A stretch of 64,000 nucleotides of DNA from an uncultured Pelagibacteraceae bacterium. Lineage in GTDB: Bacteria > Pseudomonadota > Alphaproteobacteria > Pelagibacterales > Pelagibacteraceae. The translations under genes and the position numbers were made by a program. Position 1 is the first letter of the stretch, and each line of letters opens with the position of its first letter. The notes beneath the pieces were generated by a model. It saw only the letters and a list, made by a program, of their open reading frames with translations. It searched no databases and was not told the origin of the DNA. The stretch is taken from NCBI GenBank assembly GCA_902609855.1, contig CACLTL010000004.1, forward strand, positions 1 through 64,000. The letters are read 5' to 3'. Below are positions 39,766-48,851 of the stretch, one piece after another.

Positions 39766-40469
39766 AATCTATTTAAGTTTTTTTTCTTTATTCTAATGAT
39801 TTCTGTCTTGTATTTCATCAGAAAAATTAGCGCACAATACAATATTAAGACAAAAAACATTAACAATAATGGCATTAACATAGATGAATGTATTGAACTC
39901 TCTCCAGTTAACTTGATACTGGCAGGTTGATGAAGTGTATTCCACCAATCAACAGAATACTTAATTATAGGAATATTGATTAAACCTATTATCGCAATGA
40001 TACTAGAAATTTTGTTTGCTTTGTTTTCATCTGTAATAAATTTGTGAGTAGAGATAAATCCAATGTAAAAAAGAGCGAGGATTAACATTGATGTTATTCT
40101 AGCATCCCAAACCCACCACGTTCCCCATGTTGGTTGACCCCAAATAGAGCCTGTAACAATTGCCAAGCATGTAAACATAAGACCTATTGGAGCGATACTT
40201 TTAGTTATCAATTTAATATTTTTAATTTTAAAAATGAAATGTGCAATTGACAATATTGCAATTGAAGAAAAAGAAGCTAAACCAATCCATGCTGAAGGAA
40301 CATGTACATACATTATTCTTACACTATCTCCTTGCAAATAATCAGGTGGTGAAAAAATTAAAGCAAAGGAAAGTGCAACTAAGAGTAAAATAAAAAAGAT
40401 TGAATTTATAAATCCAATTAATTTCTCAATCCAATAAAATATATTGCTTAGGTTTAAAATTTTAAACAT
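39762..40469 (-). CDS. ccmC: Heme exporter protein CcmC
   Basis: A 235-residue six-helix membrane protein that loads heme onto CcmE. The tryptophan-rich motif is WGQPTWGTWWVWDARIT at about residues 107-123, with flanking periplasmic histidines in YVHVPSAW and LHQP. It is the first gene of the ccm run here; ccmA and ccmB are not adjacent. A long imperfect hairpin lies upstream at 40518-40572. Confidence 0.96.
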   Translation of the reverse strand: MFKILNLSNIFYWIEKLIGFINSIFFILLLVALSFALIFSPPDYLQGDSVRIMYVHVPSAWIGLASFSSIAILSIAHFIFKIKNIKLITKSIAPIGLMFTCLAIVTGSIWGQPTWGTWWVWDARITSMLILALFYIGFISTHKFITDENKANKISSIIAIIGLINIPIIKYSVDWWNTLHQPASIKLTGESSIHSSMLMPLLLMFFVLILYCALIFLMKYKTEIIRIKKKNLNRL

Positions 40470-40517
40470 TTAACTTTAACTACTATAATATTTTTTTTAT
40501 GTGAAGTTATATTATGG

Positions 40518-40572
40518 GCCCAACTGAGAATTAGGAGGGAGTATAACTAAAGAAGTTTATCCTCAATTGGGC
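40518..40572. other. Imperfect 11-base-pair hairpin in the ccmC/hspQ spacer
   Basis: GCCCAACTGAG at 40518-40528 pairs with CTCAATTGGGC at 40562-40572 with one mismatch. Inside lies a second stem, ATAAC (40543-40547) with GTTTAT (40555-40560), carrying one bulged base. No T-run follows on either strand, so it is not a classic terminator. The rest of 40470-40646 shows only AT-rich sequence. Confidence 0.45.
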
Positions 40573-40646
40573 TAAAACATCAAAATTATATAGATTCTCT
40601 GTGTCTGAGGTTTGAATAAAAATTGTTAAATTTTAGGCAGTAAATA

Positions 40647-40970
40647 TTAGTTGGATATTTTGAGGTAACTTGAGCCTTTTTTTCCTGAAAAGATCTCTTC
40701 TATAAGTGGGTGCTTAACTGGTTTTTTTGATTGATCTAAAAGAAGATTTTGTTCAGAAACATACGCTTCATAGGTAACATCATTGCTCTCAGCAAGTAAA
40801 TGATAAAATGGTTGATCCTTTCTTGGTCTAACTTCCTTCGGTATAGACTGATACCATTCCTCTGAATTATTAAATTCAAAATCCACATCATAAATTACGC
40901 CCCTAAAATCAAAGTGCCTGTGTTTAACGACTTCACCGATTGAAAATTTAGCTGTATTACTTGCGCCCAT
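40647..40970 (-). CDS. hspQ: Heat shock protein HspQ / YccV-like hemimethylated DNA-binding protein
   Basis: A 107-residue soluble protein of the YccV-like fold. Motifs are KFSIGEVVKHRHFDFRGVI, DVDFEFNNSEEWY and QPFYHLLAESNDVTYEAYVSEQNL. In E. coli HspQ is an adaptor that affects proteolysis and was earlier noted as binding hemimethylated oriC; its role in this lineage is not established. It is divergent from yciB and its promoter presumably lies in 40971-41040. Confidence 0.88.
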   Translation of the reverse strand: MGASNTAKFSIGEVVKHRHFDFRGVIYDVDFEFNNSEEWYQSIPKEVRPRKDQPFYHLLAESNDVTYEAYVSEQNLLLDQSKKPVKHPLIEEIFSGKKGSSYLKISN

Positions 40971-41046
40971 ACCAGATAGTTAATAATTTTTATTCAGAAA
41001 TCAATATCTAATTTAATAAAATTTTATTATATGCTAATAATTGTTT

Positions 41047-41592
41047 GTGAATAAGTCGTTTTTGAAATTTATTACAGACTTTGGCCCATTATTAATTTTT
41101 TTTACTATTTACTATAAAAGCGGCAATAACTTAAGTGCAGCTATTCCTCCATTAATAATTTCAACATTAATAGCAGTAGCTATCATGTACTTTGTTGAAA
41201 AAAAAATTCCATATGTGCCTTTAATTGGTGCTGTAGTTATTTCTTTATTTGGTGGTTTAACATTATATTTTAATAATCCGATTTTTATTTACATGAAACC
41301 AACAATAGTAAATTTAATATTTGCAGCTATTCTTCTTGTCAGTAAATCCTTTTTTAATAGAAATTTTTTAAAACTCTTTTTGCAGACTGCATTCCAATTA
41401 AATGAAGAAGGATGGGGAAAGCTTAATTCAAGATGGGCTTATTTTTTTATATTTTTAGCTTTATTAAATGAAGTTGTCTGGCGAACTCAGCCTGAAGCAA
41501 CTTGGGTTAATTTTAAAGTTTGGGGTATGTTACCAATTACAATAATTTTTACTGCGATGCAATTGCCACTAATAAATAGGTATAAGTTATGA
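41047..41592 (+). CDS. yciB: Inner membrane septation protein A family (YciB/IspZ)
   Basis: About 181 residues with five to six transmembrane helices. The signature FITDFGPLLIFFTIYY near the N-terminus, YFVEKKIPYVPLIGAVVISLFGGLTLYF, KPTIVNLIFA and LNSRWAYFFIFLALLNEVVWR are all YciB features. The protein influences cell envelope synthesis and septation. The start is uncertain. A GTG at 41047 gives the usual short N-terminus; a TTG two codons earlier is an alternative. Neither has a clear ribosome binding site. Confidence 0.88.
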   Translation: MNKSFLKFITDFGPLLIFFTIYYKSGNNLSAAIPPLIISTLIAVAIMYFVEKKIPYVPLIGAVVISLFGGLTLYFNNPIFIYMKPTIVNLIFAAILLVSKSFFNRNFLKLFLQTAFQLNEEGWGKLNSRWAYFFIFLALLNEVVWRTQPEATWVNFKVWGMLPITIIFTAMQLPLINRYKL

Positions 41593-41936
41593 ATAAAATA
41601 AAATTAGTGGTTAATAATGAATCTAAAAAAAGTGAAAGAGAAAAATTTTTTATTAAAAAAGAATTACAAAGTATCTTAAATTTGTATGCAAAAATGGTTT
41701 CGAACGGTTCATGGAAAGATTATTCGTTTACTTCTGGTATAAAAGAAGTTTCGTTCGATATTTATCAAAGAGCTTCTGAGAAACCTGTCTTGAGAATTTT
41801 AAAGAATCTTAAACCAAGATATTTTAATGAAAAATATCTCATTAAGGATAAAAACGGAGCAATTCTTAAAAAATCTGAAAATTTAAATCGGCTGATAAAT
41901 AAAACTAGTTGGAATAAATTAAAATTAGTTAAATAA
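41589..41936 (+). CDS. DUF2794-like conserved alphaproteobacterial protein
   Basis: A 115-residue soluble protein, basic overall. The central part, ELQSILNLYAKMVSNGSWKDYSF followed by KEVSFDIYQRASEKPVLRILK, matches the DUF2794 family found in alphaproteobacteria, whose function is not known. It overlaps the yciB stop by four bases (ATGA), so the two are translated together. Convergent with the Bax inhibitor-1 gene, which ends next to it. Confidence 0.75.
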   Translation: MNKIKLVVNNESKKSEREKFFIKKELQSILNLYAKMVSNGSWKDYSFTSGIKEVSFDIYQRASEKPVLRILKNLKPRYFNEKYLIKDKNGAILKKSENLNRLINKTSWNKLKLVK

Positions 41937-42689
41937 TTATCTTCTTTGACCGAAAAGTCTTAAAAGCATTATAAATAGGTTTATAAAGTCTAGGTATAAT
42001 GTAAGAGCACCCATGACAGCTTTTTTACCCATCATCTCTCCACTATCACTTACTAAATACATATTCTTAATTTTTTGAGTGTCATAAGCTGTTAAACCTA
42101 CGAAAACCAATACACCAATTATAGAAATTACAAAGTACATCATAGTTGATTTCATAAAAATGTTTACCAATGATGCAATTATAATTCCGAAAAGACCCAT
42201 CATTAAAAAAGATCCTAACTTAGTTAAATCTCTTTTCGTAGTGTAACCGTAAATACTCATTGCACCAAATGTTCCAGCAGTTATGAAAAAAACTCTGGTT
42301 ATACTTGCTCCGGTATATATTAAAAAAATTGATGAGAGCGATGCACCCATTAATGCTGCGAATATCCAAAATGTAGTTTGAGCTTTTGTTGCAGACATTT
42401 TTGCAATTCCAAAACTCATATAAAAAACTACCGCTAAAGGAGCTAACATGATCACCCATTTAAGTCCCGAAGCGTAAATTGTATTTCCAAAGTTTGTTAA
42501 ACCAATGATCTGTCCTTCGTTTGAAGTTACAACAGCCATTTTAAAAAATGCTAGAGCTATAAAACCTGTCAATAAAACACCAGAAGCCATGTAGTTATAG
42601 ACTTTAAGCATGTAAGAACGTAAGCCCTGATCTATAATTGCTTCAGAAGCTGATGATTTTACAGTTGATGTTTGTTTGTTAAATTCCAT
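41937..42689 (-). CDS. Bax inhibitor-1 family membrane protein (YbhL/YccA-like)
   Basis: A 250-residue protein with seven hydrophobic helices between residues 30 and 245 and a polar N-terminus. Family marks are MASGVLLTGFIALAF, MLAPLAVVF, SIYGYTTKRDLTKLGSFLMMGL and the C-terminal GLTAYDTQKIKNMY, which holds the paired aspartates of the pH-sensing site, followed by GALTLYLDFINLFIMLLRLFG. Bacterial members are calcium or ion leak channels or FtsH regulators. The physiological role here is unknown. Confidence 0.9.
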   Translation of the reverse strand: MEFNKQTSTVKSSASEAIIDQGLRSYMLKVYNYMASGVLLTGFIALAFFKMAVVTSNEGQIIGLTNFGNTIYASGLKWVIMLAPLAVVFYMSFGIAKMSATKAQTTFWIFAALMGASLSSIFLIYTGASITRVFFITAGTFGAMSIYGYTTKRDLTKLGSFLMMGLFGIIIASLVNIFMKSTMMYFVISIIGVLVFVGLTAYDTQKIKNMYLVSDSGEMMGKKAVMGALTLYLDFINLFIMLLRLFGQRR

Positions 42690-42767
42690 ACCTCATATAT
42701 ATGTTTTTTTAAAAACTTTTCAATAGTCAAAAATTGACCTAAAAATGTGCCATAAATATTAATTTTT

Positions 42768-43805
42768 ATGAAATTTAGAAAACTCGGAACTACTGATATT
42801 GATGTGAGTTTAATCTGCCTCGGCACAATGACATGGGGAACTCAGAATACTGAAAAAGATGCTTTTGAACAGATGGACTACGCTGTATCACAGGGAATAA
42901 ATTTTTTTGATACTGCAGAAATTTACTCTGTTCCTCCAACTTCCGAGTCTTACGGCAAAACAGAGGTAATGATTGGTAATTGGTTCGAAAAAAGAAAAAA
43001 TAGAGATAAAATTATTTTAGCTTCCAAAGTTGCGGGGCCGGGATGTGATTGGATAAGAGGTGGAGGTAATAATTTTGATGAAAAGAAAATAGGTGAAGCT
43101 ATTAATGGTAGCTTAAAAAGATTAAAAACAGATTACATTGACTTATACCAATTACATTGGCCTGAACGTTCAACAAATTTTTTTGGAAGAAGAGACTATT
43201 TGTTTAACAATAAAGAAGGAAATTGGAATAGTTTTGAAAGTATACTTGAGGCATTAGGAAAATTCATTAAAAGTGGAAAAATCAGGCATATCGGTATGTC
43301 TAATGAAACACCTTATGGATTATCTAGATATCTTGAAATCTCAAAAAATAAAGGTGCTCCAAGAATGATGTCAGTGCAAAATCCATATAACTTAGTTAAT
43401 AGAACTTACGAGATAGGTATGTCAGAAATTTCTATAAGGGAGAAATGTGGTTTACTCGTTTATTATCCTCTTGCAGCTGGAGGATTGTCTGGCAAATATA
43501 GGAATGGTCAAATGCCTAAAGATTCAAGAATGGCTCTTTTTAAAGGTTGGGAAAGACATTTAAATCCTTTAGCTATGAAGGCCTATGATAAATATTTTAA
43601 CCTTGCTAAAGATTTTAATCTAACAATGGTTCAGCTAGCTCAATCCTTTGTTAATTCTAGACCATTTGTAACAAGTAATATTATTGGAGCAACAACTATG
43701 GATCAGCTAAGAGAGAATGTTGAGAGTATTAATATAGAATTTACAGATGAGATGATGGATAGAGTAAATGAAATCCATAACAACAGCCCCAATCCCTCGC
43801 CTTAA
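42768..43805 (+). CDS. Aldo/keto reductase (Tas family)
   Basis: A 345-residue NADPH-dependent TIM-barrel reductase. The N-terminus reads MKFRKLGTTDIDVSLICLGTMTWG. The catalytic residues are in FDTAEIYSV (Asp and Tyr), ASKVAGPG (Lys) and YQLHWPERS (His). The Tas-type features are MTWGTQNTEKDAF and the C-terminal TSNIIGATTMDQLRENVES cofactor segment. Its substrate is unknown. Divergent from the Bax inhibitor-1 gene. Confidence 0.92.
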   Translation: MKFRKLGTTDIDVSLICLGTMTWGTQNTEKDAFEQMDYAVSQGINFFDTAEIYSVPPTSESYGKTEVMIGNWFEKRKNRDKIILASKVAGPGCDWIRGGGNNFDEKKIGEAINGSLKRLKTDYIDLYQLHWPERSTNFFGRRDYLFNNKEGNWNSFESILEALGKFIKSGKIRHIGMSNETPYGLSRYLEISKNKGAPRMMSVQNPYNLVNRTYEIGMSEISIREKCGLLVYYPLAAGGLSGKYRNGQMPKDSRMALFKGWERHLNPLAMKAYDKYFNLAKDFNLTMVQLAQSFVNSRPFVTSNIIGATTMDQLRENVESINIEFTDEMMDRVNEIHNNSPNPSP

Positions 43806-43846
43806 TCGAACATTGAAATCAGATTAATTTAGTATAAAAGCAAATT

Positions 43847-44347
43847 ATGATGGTCAAAAAATTTTTTATTATATTTATCCTTGTAACTTTTTCTTTTAAT
43901 GCTTTTGCTAATACACCAAGATCAACTGGTAAATATAAAAATTGGGAAAGTTTTGTTGCTGAAACTGAAAAAGGTAAAATTTGTTTTGCTCAAACCGTTC
44001 CAACTAAAAGAGCTCCAGGAGCAATTCAAAGGGAACAATCTAAGTTATTTGTAACTTTCAGACCCAGTGAGAATATTAAAGACGAAGTTAGCATTACAAG
44101 TGGTCACGATTATAAAAGCTCAACTGTTACTGCTAGCTCAGGAAAAAAAAGATATTCTTTTTTCTCACAAAAAAATTTCGCTTGGCTGTTAGATGATCAA
44201 GAAGAAAAAAATTTTATTAAATTAATGAAAAGAGCAACGAATCTTATTGTAAAAGCCAGAACAATAAAAGGTGCTGAAACTACAGATCATTATTCGATGA
44301 TGGGATTCACAAAAGCATATAACACTGCAAAAAAAACCTGCGGCTAG
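43847..44347 (+). CDS. IalB-like secreted protein (invasion associated locus B family)
   Basis: A 166-residue exported protein with a signal peptide (residues 1-22, cut after AFA). The mature part has KNWESFVAETEKGKICFAQTVPTKRAP, the conserved region of the IalB family that is widespread in free-living alphaproteobacteria and not specific for virulence. Two cysteines (about residues 46 and 165) could form a disulfide. It ends one base before the argG start. Confidence 0.8.
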   Translation: MMVKKFFIIFILVTFSFNAFANTPRSTGKYKNWESFVAETEKGKICFAQTVPTKRAPGAIQREQSKLFVTFRPSENIKDEVSITSGHDYKSSTVTASSGKKRYSFFSQKNFAWLLDDQEEKNFIKLMKRATNLIVKARTIKGAETTDHYSMMGFTKAYNTAKKTCG

Positions 44348-45532
44348 ATGAAAAAAATTGTATTAGCCTATTCTGGTGGATTAGATACTTCAATAATTTT
44401 AAAATGGTTGCAAGAAAATTACAAAGCAGAAGTAATTGCTTATACTTCAGACATTGGTCAAGAAATAAATAGGAAAAAAATTATTACTAACGCAAAGCGT
44501 CTTGGAGTTAAAAATATAATTATTGAAGATTTAAAGAATATCTTTGTAAAAGATTATGTTTTTCCTATGATCAGAGCGCATGCTGTTTATGAAGGAGTTT
44601 ATTTACTTGGCACTTCAATCGCTAGACCATTGATTGCTAAAAGACAAATAGCAATAGCAAAAAAATTTAAGGCGTACGCAGTATCTCATGGAGCTACAGG
44701 TAAAGGCAATGATCAAGTTAGATTTGAACTTGGTTATGCTTTTTTTGGTGGAAAAAAAATTAAAACTATCGCACCTTGGAGAGAGTGGAAATTACAATCT
44801 AGAGCTGACTTAATAAAGTATGCAAAAAAAAATAATATTCCTATTCCTAAAGACAAAAAGGGTGCTCCTCCTTTTTCAGTTGATGATAATATTTTTCATA
44901 CTTCTACTGAGGGAAAGATTTTAGAAAATCCAAAAAATTCCGCACCAGAATTTATTTTTCAAAGAACTGTTTCACCAGAGAAAGCTCCAAATAAAAAAAC
45001 AAAAGTAAAAATTACATTTAAAAATAGTGATCCAATTGCTGTAAATGGAAAAAGATTAAGGCCTGATAAACTTTTAAATAAATTGAATATTCTTGCTGGG
45101 AAAAATGGCGTTGGAAGAGTAGATCTCGTTGAAAATAGATTTATTGGTATTAAATCAAGAGGTGTTTATGAAACACCAGGTGGAAGTTTGTTATATATTG
45201 CACATAGAGCGATGGAGTCGGTGACTTTAGATAAAAAAACAGCACATGATAAAGAGAAAGTTATGCCTGAATATGCAGAATTAGTTTACAATGGATATTG
45301 GTTTTCAAAAAAAAGAATTAAACTTCAAAAGATAATTGATAAAAAAAGAAATCAAGTTACTGGTGAAATAGTTTTAAGCTTATATAAAGGGAATATTACG
45401 ATTCTTTCAAGGAATACAAAAAACAAAGCCTATTCAATGAAAAAAGTTTCTTTTGAAGAAAATAAAACTTTTAATAAGAAAAAAGTTGAAAATTTTATTA
45501 AATTTCATTCTAAACAGTTAAATAAAGGTTAA
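44348..45532 (+). CDS. argG: Argininosuccinate synthase
   Basis: Condenses citrulline and aspartate in arginine synthesis, 394 residues. The PP-loop ATP site is LAYSGGLDTSIILKWL at residues 5-20. YTSDIGQE, GTSIARPLIAKRQI, SHGATGKGNDQVRFE and APWREW are further signatures, and the C-terminal part has RPDKLLNKLNILAGKNGVGRVDLVENRFIGIKSRGVYETPGG. The frame is complete. It directly follows the IalB-like gene. Confidence 0.97.
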   Translation: MKKIVLAYSGGLDTSIILKWLQENYKAEVIAYTSDIGQEINRKKIITNAKRLGVKNIIIEDLKNIFVKDYVFPMIRAHAVYEGVYLLGTSIARPLIAKRQIAIAKKFKAYAVSHGATGKGNDQVRFELGYAFFGGKKIKTIAPWREWKLQSRADLIKYAKKNNIPIPKDKKGAPPFSVDDNIFHTSTEGKILENPKNSAPEFIFQRTVSPEKAPNKKTKVKITFKNSDPIAVNGKRLRPDKLLNKLNILAGKNGVGRVDLVENRFIGIKSRGVYETPGGSLLYIAHRAMESVTLDKKTAHDKEKVMPEYAELVYNGYWFSKKRIKLQKIIDKKRNQVTGEIVLSLYKGNITILSRNTKNKAYSMKKVSFEENKTFNKKKVENFIKFHSKQLNKG

Positions 45533-45554
45533 ATTTTTGATACAAAGCTATTAA

Positions 45555-45941
45555 ATGAACAATTCGATTCGAAATATTCAGCTAGTTGCCGTTGTAGTTG
45601 TCCTAATCTCAACGATCATTGCTTTCTTTTTAGAGATGAAAGAAATGTATGAAAATAGAGATATTACTTTAGCAGACCTGCTTTTGATGTTCATCTACAT
45701 AGAAGTAATCGGATTAGTCAGATCATATTGGGAAACAAGAGCAGTTAGAATTACTTACCCTTTAGTAATCGCAATAACAGCTTTAGCACGATTTATTATA
45801 TTGCAAGATAAAGAGAGTGACCCAACAAATTTGATTTATATATCAGTCGCAATATTGATTGTAGCTTTAGCTACTGTAATAATTAGATTTAGAAATAGTA
45901 GATACCTAAAAATTGATAAATCAAAGTCTAACGAGCTTTAA
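45555..45941 (+). CDS. PsiE-like membrane protein
   Basis: A 128-residue protein with four hydrophobic helices (about residues 7-27, 37-55, 68-85 and 92-112). The segment ADLLLMFIYIEVIGLVRSYWET matches the PsiE (phosphate-starvation-inducible E) family core. The function of that family is not known. It lies 22 bases after argG and overlaps the convergent folD gene by 14 bases. Confidence 0.8.
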   Translation: MNNSIRNIQLVAVVVVLISTIIAFFLEMKEMYENRDITLADLLLMFIYIEVIGLVRSYWETRAVRITYPLVIAITALARFIILQDKESDPTNLIYISVAILIVALATVIIRFRNSRYLKIDKSKSNEL

Positions 45942-46767
45942 AACAATCCAGGGTATTTTTTAGCAAACAAGCAATAGTCATTGGTCCTACCCCGCCAGGA
46001 ACTGGAGTTATAGCTTTGGATTTTTCTTTTACAGCATCAAAATCAACGTCCCCTACGATTTTATCTCCCACTTTATTTATTCCTACATCAATAACTATTG
46101 AGTTTTTTTTTACCCAATCTTCTTTTATTAATTTAGCTACTCCAACCGCAGCAACAAGGATATCAGCCTTTAAACACTCTTGTTTTAAATCTTTCGTTTT
46201 TGAGTGAACAATTGTAACTGTACAATTTTCTTTTAAGAGTAATTGAGCCATAGGTTTACCATTTAAATTTGATCTACCAATTATAACCGCATGTTTTCCT
46301 GATAAATTTTTTTCAACTTTTTTTATCAAATACAAGCATCCTAAAGGCGTACAAGGAACTAAAGCATGATGTCCGGATGAAAGGTTGCCAACATTAATAG
46401 GATGAAATCCGTCTACATCTTTTTTAGGACTTACAGCATTTATAATTTTTTCTTTATTTATTTGAGGTGGTAAAGGTAGTTGAACTAGTATGCCAGAAAC
46501 ATCAATATCATTATTAAGATCTTCAATCTTTTTTAGAACTTCTTCTTCTTTAACTTCTTTTGAGTACCTAACAACTTTTGAATTAATTCCGACCTCTTTT
46601 GCACTTTTTTCTTTGTTCTTAACGTAAATCTGGCTCGGCGCAAAATCACCAATTAATATGACAGTTAATCCAGGAACTTTATTATCTATAGATTTTAATG
46701 ACTCAATTTCTTTTTTAATTTCTTGTCTTAAAATTTCAGCTTCTTTTTTTCCATCAATAATCATCAT
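45928..46767 (-). CDS. folD: Methylenetetrahydrofolate dehydrogenase/cyclohydrolase
   Basis: Bifunctional one-carbon enzyme, 279 residues, interconverting methylene-, methenyl- and 10-formyl-THF with NADP. The active-site lysine is in YVKNKEKSAKEVGI. GILVQLPLPPQI and ISPKKDVDGFHP-like motifs (PKKDVDGFHPINVG) are present, with GRSNLNGKPMAQLL for NADP and the C-terminal PVPGGVGPMTIACLL. The start may be the second of two adjacent ATGs. It overlaps the yggT-like stop by one base. Confidence 0.97.
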   Translation of the reverse strand: MMIIDGKKEAEILRQEIKKEIESLKSIDNKVPGLTVILIGDFAPSQIYVKNKEKSAKEVGINSKVVRYSKEVKEEEVLKKIEDLNNDIDVSGILVQLPLPPQINKEKIINAVSPKKDVDGFHPINVGNLSSGHHALVPCTPLGCLYLIKKVEKNLSGKHAVIIGRSNLNGKPMAQLLLKENCTVTIVHSKTKDLKQECLKADILVAAVGVAKLIKEDWVKKNSIVIDVGINKVGDKIVGDVDFDAVKEKSKAITPVPGGVGPMTIACLLKNTLDCFKAR

Positions 46768-47057
46768 TAAAATAAACTTGGGGCAAACATTTCAAAAATA
46801 AAATTTCTTAAAAACATTAGTGCTAAAATTAATATTACAGGGGAAATATCTATCGAACCTAAGTTGGGCAGAAATCGTCTTATATAGTTTAAGGGTGGAG
46901 CAGTTAATCTGTAAGAAAAATCAAGAACTGCGTAAACAAACCTATTTCCTGTATTTAAGATATTAAAAGCAACTAACCAACTTATAACTGCGTTGATGAT
47001 TAATATCCAAATGTAAAGAGTAATTACGTTATCAAACAGTATTAAAGCTGACTTCAT
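46767..47057 (-). CDS. YggT family membrane protein
   Basis: A 96-residue protein with two transmembrane helices (about residues 7-29 and 70-88). The loop contains RLTAPPLNYIRRFLPNLGSIDISPVI, the YggT hallmark. The family lies near cell-division or osmotic-tolerance genes in other bacteria, and its molecular role is undefined. It overlaps the MscS gene by four bases upstream and folD by one base downstream. Confidence 0.88.
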   Translation of the reverse strand: MKSALILFDNVITLYIWILIINAVISWLVAFNILNTGNRFVYAVLDFSYRLTAPPLNYIRRFLPNLGSIDISPVILILALMFLRNFIFEMFAPSLF

Positions 47058-48148
47058 GAGTTTTTCTCCACATAAACCGATGTGCTTGGGAACGCAAATG
47101 AAGCTTTATTTTTTTCTACGATGTTTTTAATCTCTAAAGCCAAAGTATCTTTTACATTAAGCCACTCTTGGAATTGCCTTGTTTTTGTAAAACAAATTAA
47201 TCTAATATCTATAGAACTTGCAGCAAATTGATCTATTTTAACTGATAACAAAGTGTCCTTAGATTTAACAAAATCATCATTTTTTTTAATATAATCCTCA
47301 ATTTCTTTTTTAATATTTTTTAATTGTTCGCTAGTAGTTCGATATTCTAAACCAATCATCCAATTAATTCTTCTATTTGTTGTTTGAGTGTTGTTAATCA
47401 CTGCATTTTCAGCAAATTGAAAATTTGGAATCGTTGCTAGAGATTTATCAAATCTTCTTACTACAGTTGATCTAAAGCCGATACTCTCTACAGTTCCTTC
47501 AATTACTCCCTCTACGTAAATCCAATCACCAACTTGAAATCTTCTCTCAACTAAAACTAATATGCCTGAGATTAAGTTTTTAAATAAATCTTGAGCTCCA
47601 AGTGCAACCGCTACACCAAATAAACCTAAACCAGCAATGATGGGGCCGATTTTTATTCCCCAAAGTTCTAGAACAGCTGCGGCTCCCAAAATGAAAATTA
47701 AAACTTTTATGGCTTTTATAATCCAATTGATTAAATCTTTTGAAAGTAGACCTCCGACCGATTTGATAACCACTGATAAAGGTCCAATGACTTGATGAAA
47801 TGTCCAAAATATTAAAATAGTTATTAGAGATCGATTAATAGTTTCTAAAAATTCAGCTGCTTGTGTTTCAACAGTTAAATAACTTGTAGAGACAAAAAAT
47901 CCTAAAACTACTGGAAAGAACTTTGCTGGCCCTTCCATTGAAAAAACAAGAGAGTTATCAAAATTATTTGTAGATTTTGACACGTAATTTTCTAATCTTT
48001 TGACTACAAACTTAGAAAAAACACCCCTTAAAAATAAAAAAAATAAAAAAATTAGCAATGCAATTATTATCTCTGAAATATTAATTCCAGATATACCTTT
48101 GTTCCACACATCAAAAAATAAATTTTTAAAGTTTTGTAGCACTTCCAT
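47054..48148 (-). CDS. MscS family mechanosensitive ion channel
   Basis: A 364-residue inner-membrane channel. Four hydrophobic segments lie at residues about 25-45, 75-97, 110-130 and 150-175. They are followed by the pore helix and beta domain, GLGLFGVAVALGAQDLFKNLISGILVLVERRFQVGDWIYVEGVIEGTVESIGFRST (split here as motifs GAQDLFKNLISG and GDWIYV). The C-terminal domain has the MscS alpha/beta fold. It protects against hypo-osmotic shock. It is coupled to the yggT-like gene by a four-base overlap. Confidence 0.93.
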   Translation of the reverse strand: MEVLQNFKNLFFDVWNKGISGINISEIIIALLIFLFFLFLRGVFSKFVVKRLENYVSKSTNNFDNSLVFSMEGPAKFFPVVLGFFVSTSYLTVETQAAEFLETINRSLITILIFWTFHQVIGPLSVVIKSVGGLLSKDLINWIIKAIKVLIFILGAAAVLELWGIKIGPIIAGLGLFGVAVALGAQDLFKNLISGILVLVERRFQVGDWIYVEGVIEGTVESIGFRSTVVRRFDKSLATIPNFQFAENAVINNTQTTNRRINWMIGLEYRTTSEQLKNIKKEIEDYIKKNDDFVKSKDTLLSVKIDQFAASSIDIRLICFTKTRQFQEWLNVKDTLALEIKNIVEKNKASFAFPSTSVYVEKNS

Positions 48149-48152
48149 ATGT

Positions 48153-48851
48153 TTAAACTTTCAATTTTTCTAATTCTTCTCCTGGTTGGAAAACTTCTAA
48201 TTTTTTCCATCCCAATTTTTTAAAAACACTTAAAACTTTTTCACTTATACATAATACTCTAGAATCTGTCATCAACCCATTAAGAGAGTATTTTTTTACT
48301 ATTTCAGTAAAGCTCTCTGCGCTTCTTTTAGAATAAATAAAAATTATGTCAGGAGGATGATTATTAATTATTTTGTTATTTTCCTCATTAAGATCAGTAA
48401 TTTTTTCAGAAGTGTAATTGATAATCTTATCAATCTGAAATCCATCATTTTTAAGTTCAACATCTAAATTGGAAGAAACGTTATCCCCACAAAAATAAGC
48501 AATAGATTTTTTTTTATCAATTTGATCTGAATTTAAAATAATATTTTTTAAAGCGTTTACAGTTCCACCTGCAGAAATTGTATTATTATATCCTTTTTGC
48601 CTTACAATTTTTTCTGTAATGGAGCCCACACAAAAACATATTTTACTATTATCTTGATTGTTTAACTTTAAATTTCTAATAGCATTGGCGCTTGTAAAAA
48701 TAAACGCATCATATTTTTTTGCGTCAACTGGGCTAGCATTGGAAGCTGATATTTTTAAAGTTGGGATGTGAATAATCTTATGTCCTAGGGAAAAAAACTT
48801 TCCCATTAAATCCTCAGAGTCTATTAAAGGTCTTGTAATTATAATATTCAT
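48153..48851 (-). CDS. hemD: Uroporphyrinogen-III synthase
   Basis: A 232-residue enzyme that closes and rearranges hydroxymethylbilane to uroporphyrinogen III. The family is poorly conserved; the call uses the N-terminal ITRPLIDSEDL, the IFTSANAIRNL segment, a central YFCGD and the second-domain IFIYSKRSAESF and CISEKVLSVFKKLGW. Its start overlaps the hemC stop by four bases, which fits the usual hemC-hemD order. Confidence 0.88.
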   Translation of the reverse strand: MNIIITRPLIDSEDLMGKFFSLGHKIIHIPTLKISASNASPVDAKKYDAFIFTSANAIRNLKLNNQDNSKICFCVGSITEKIVRQKGYNNTISAGGTVNALKNIILNSDQIDKKKSIAYFCGDNVSSNLDVELKNDGFQIDKIINYTSEKITDLNEENNKIINNHPPDIIFIYSKRSAESFTEIVKKYSLNGLMTDSRVLCISEKVLSVFKKLGWKKLEVFQPGEELEKLKV

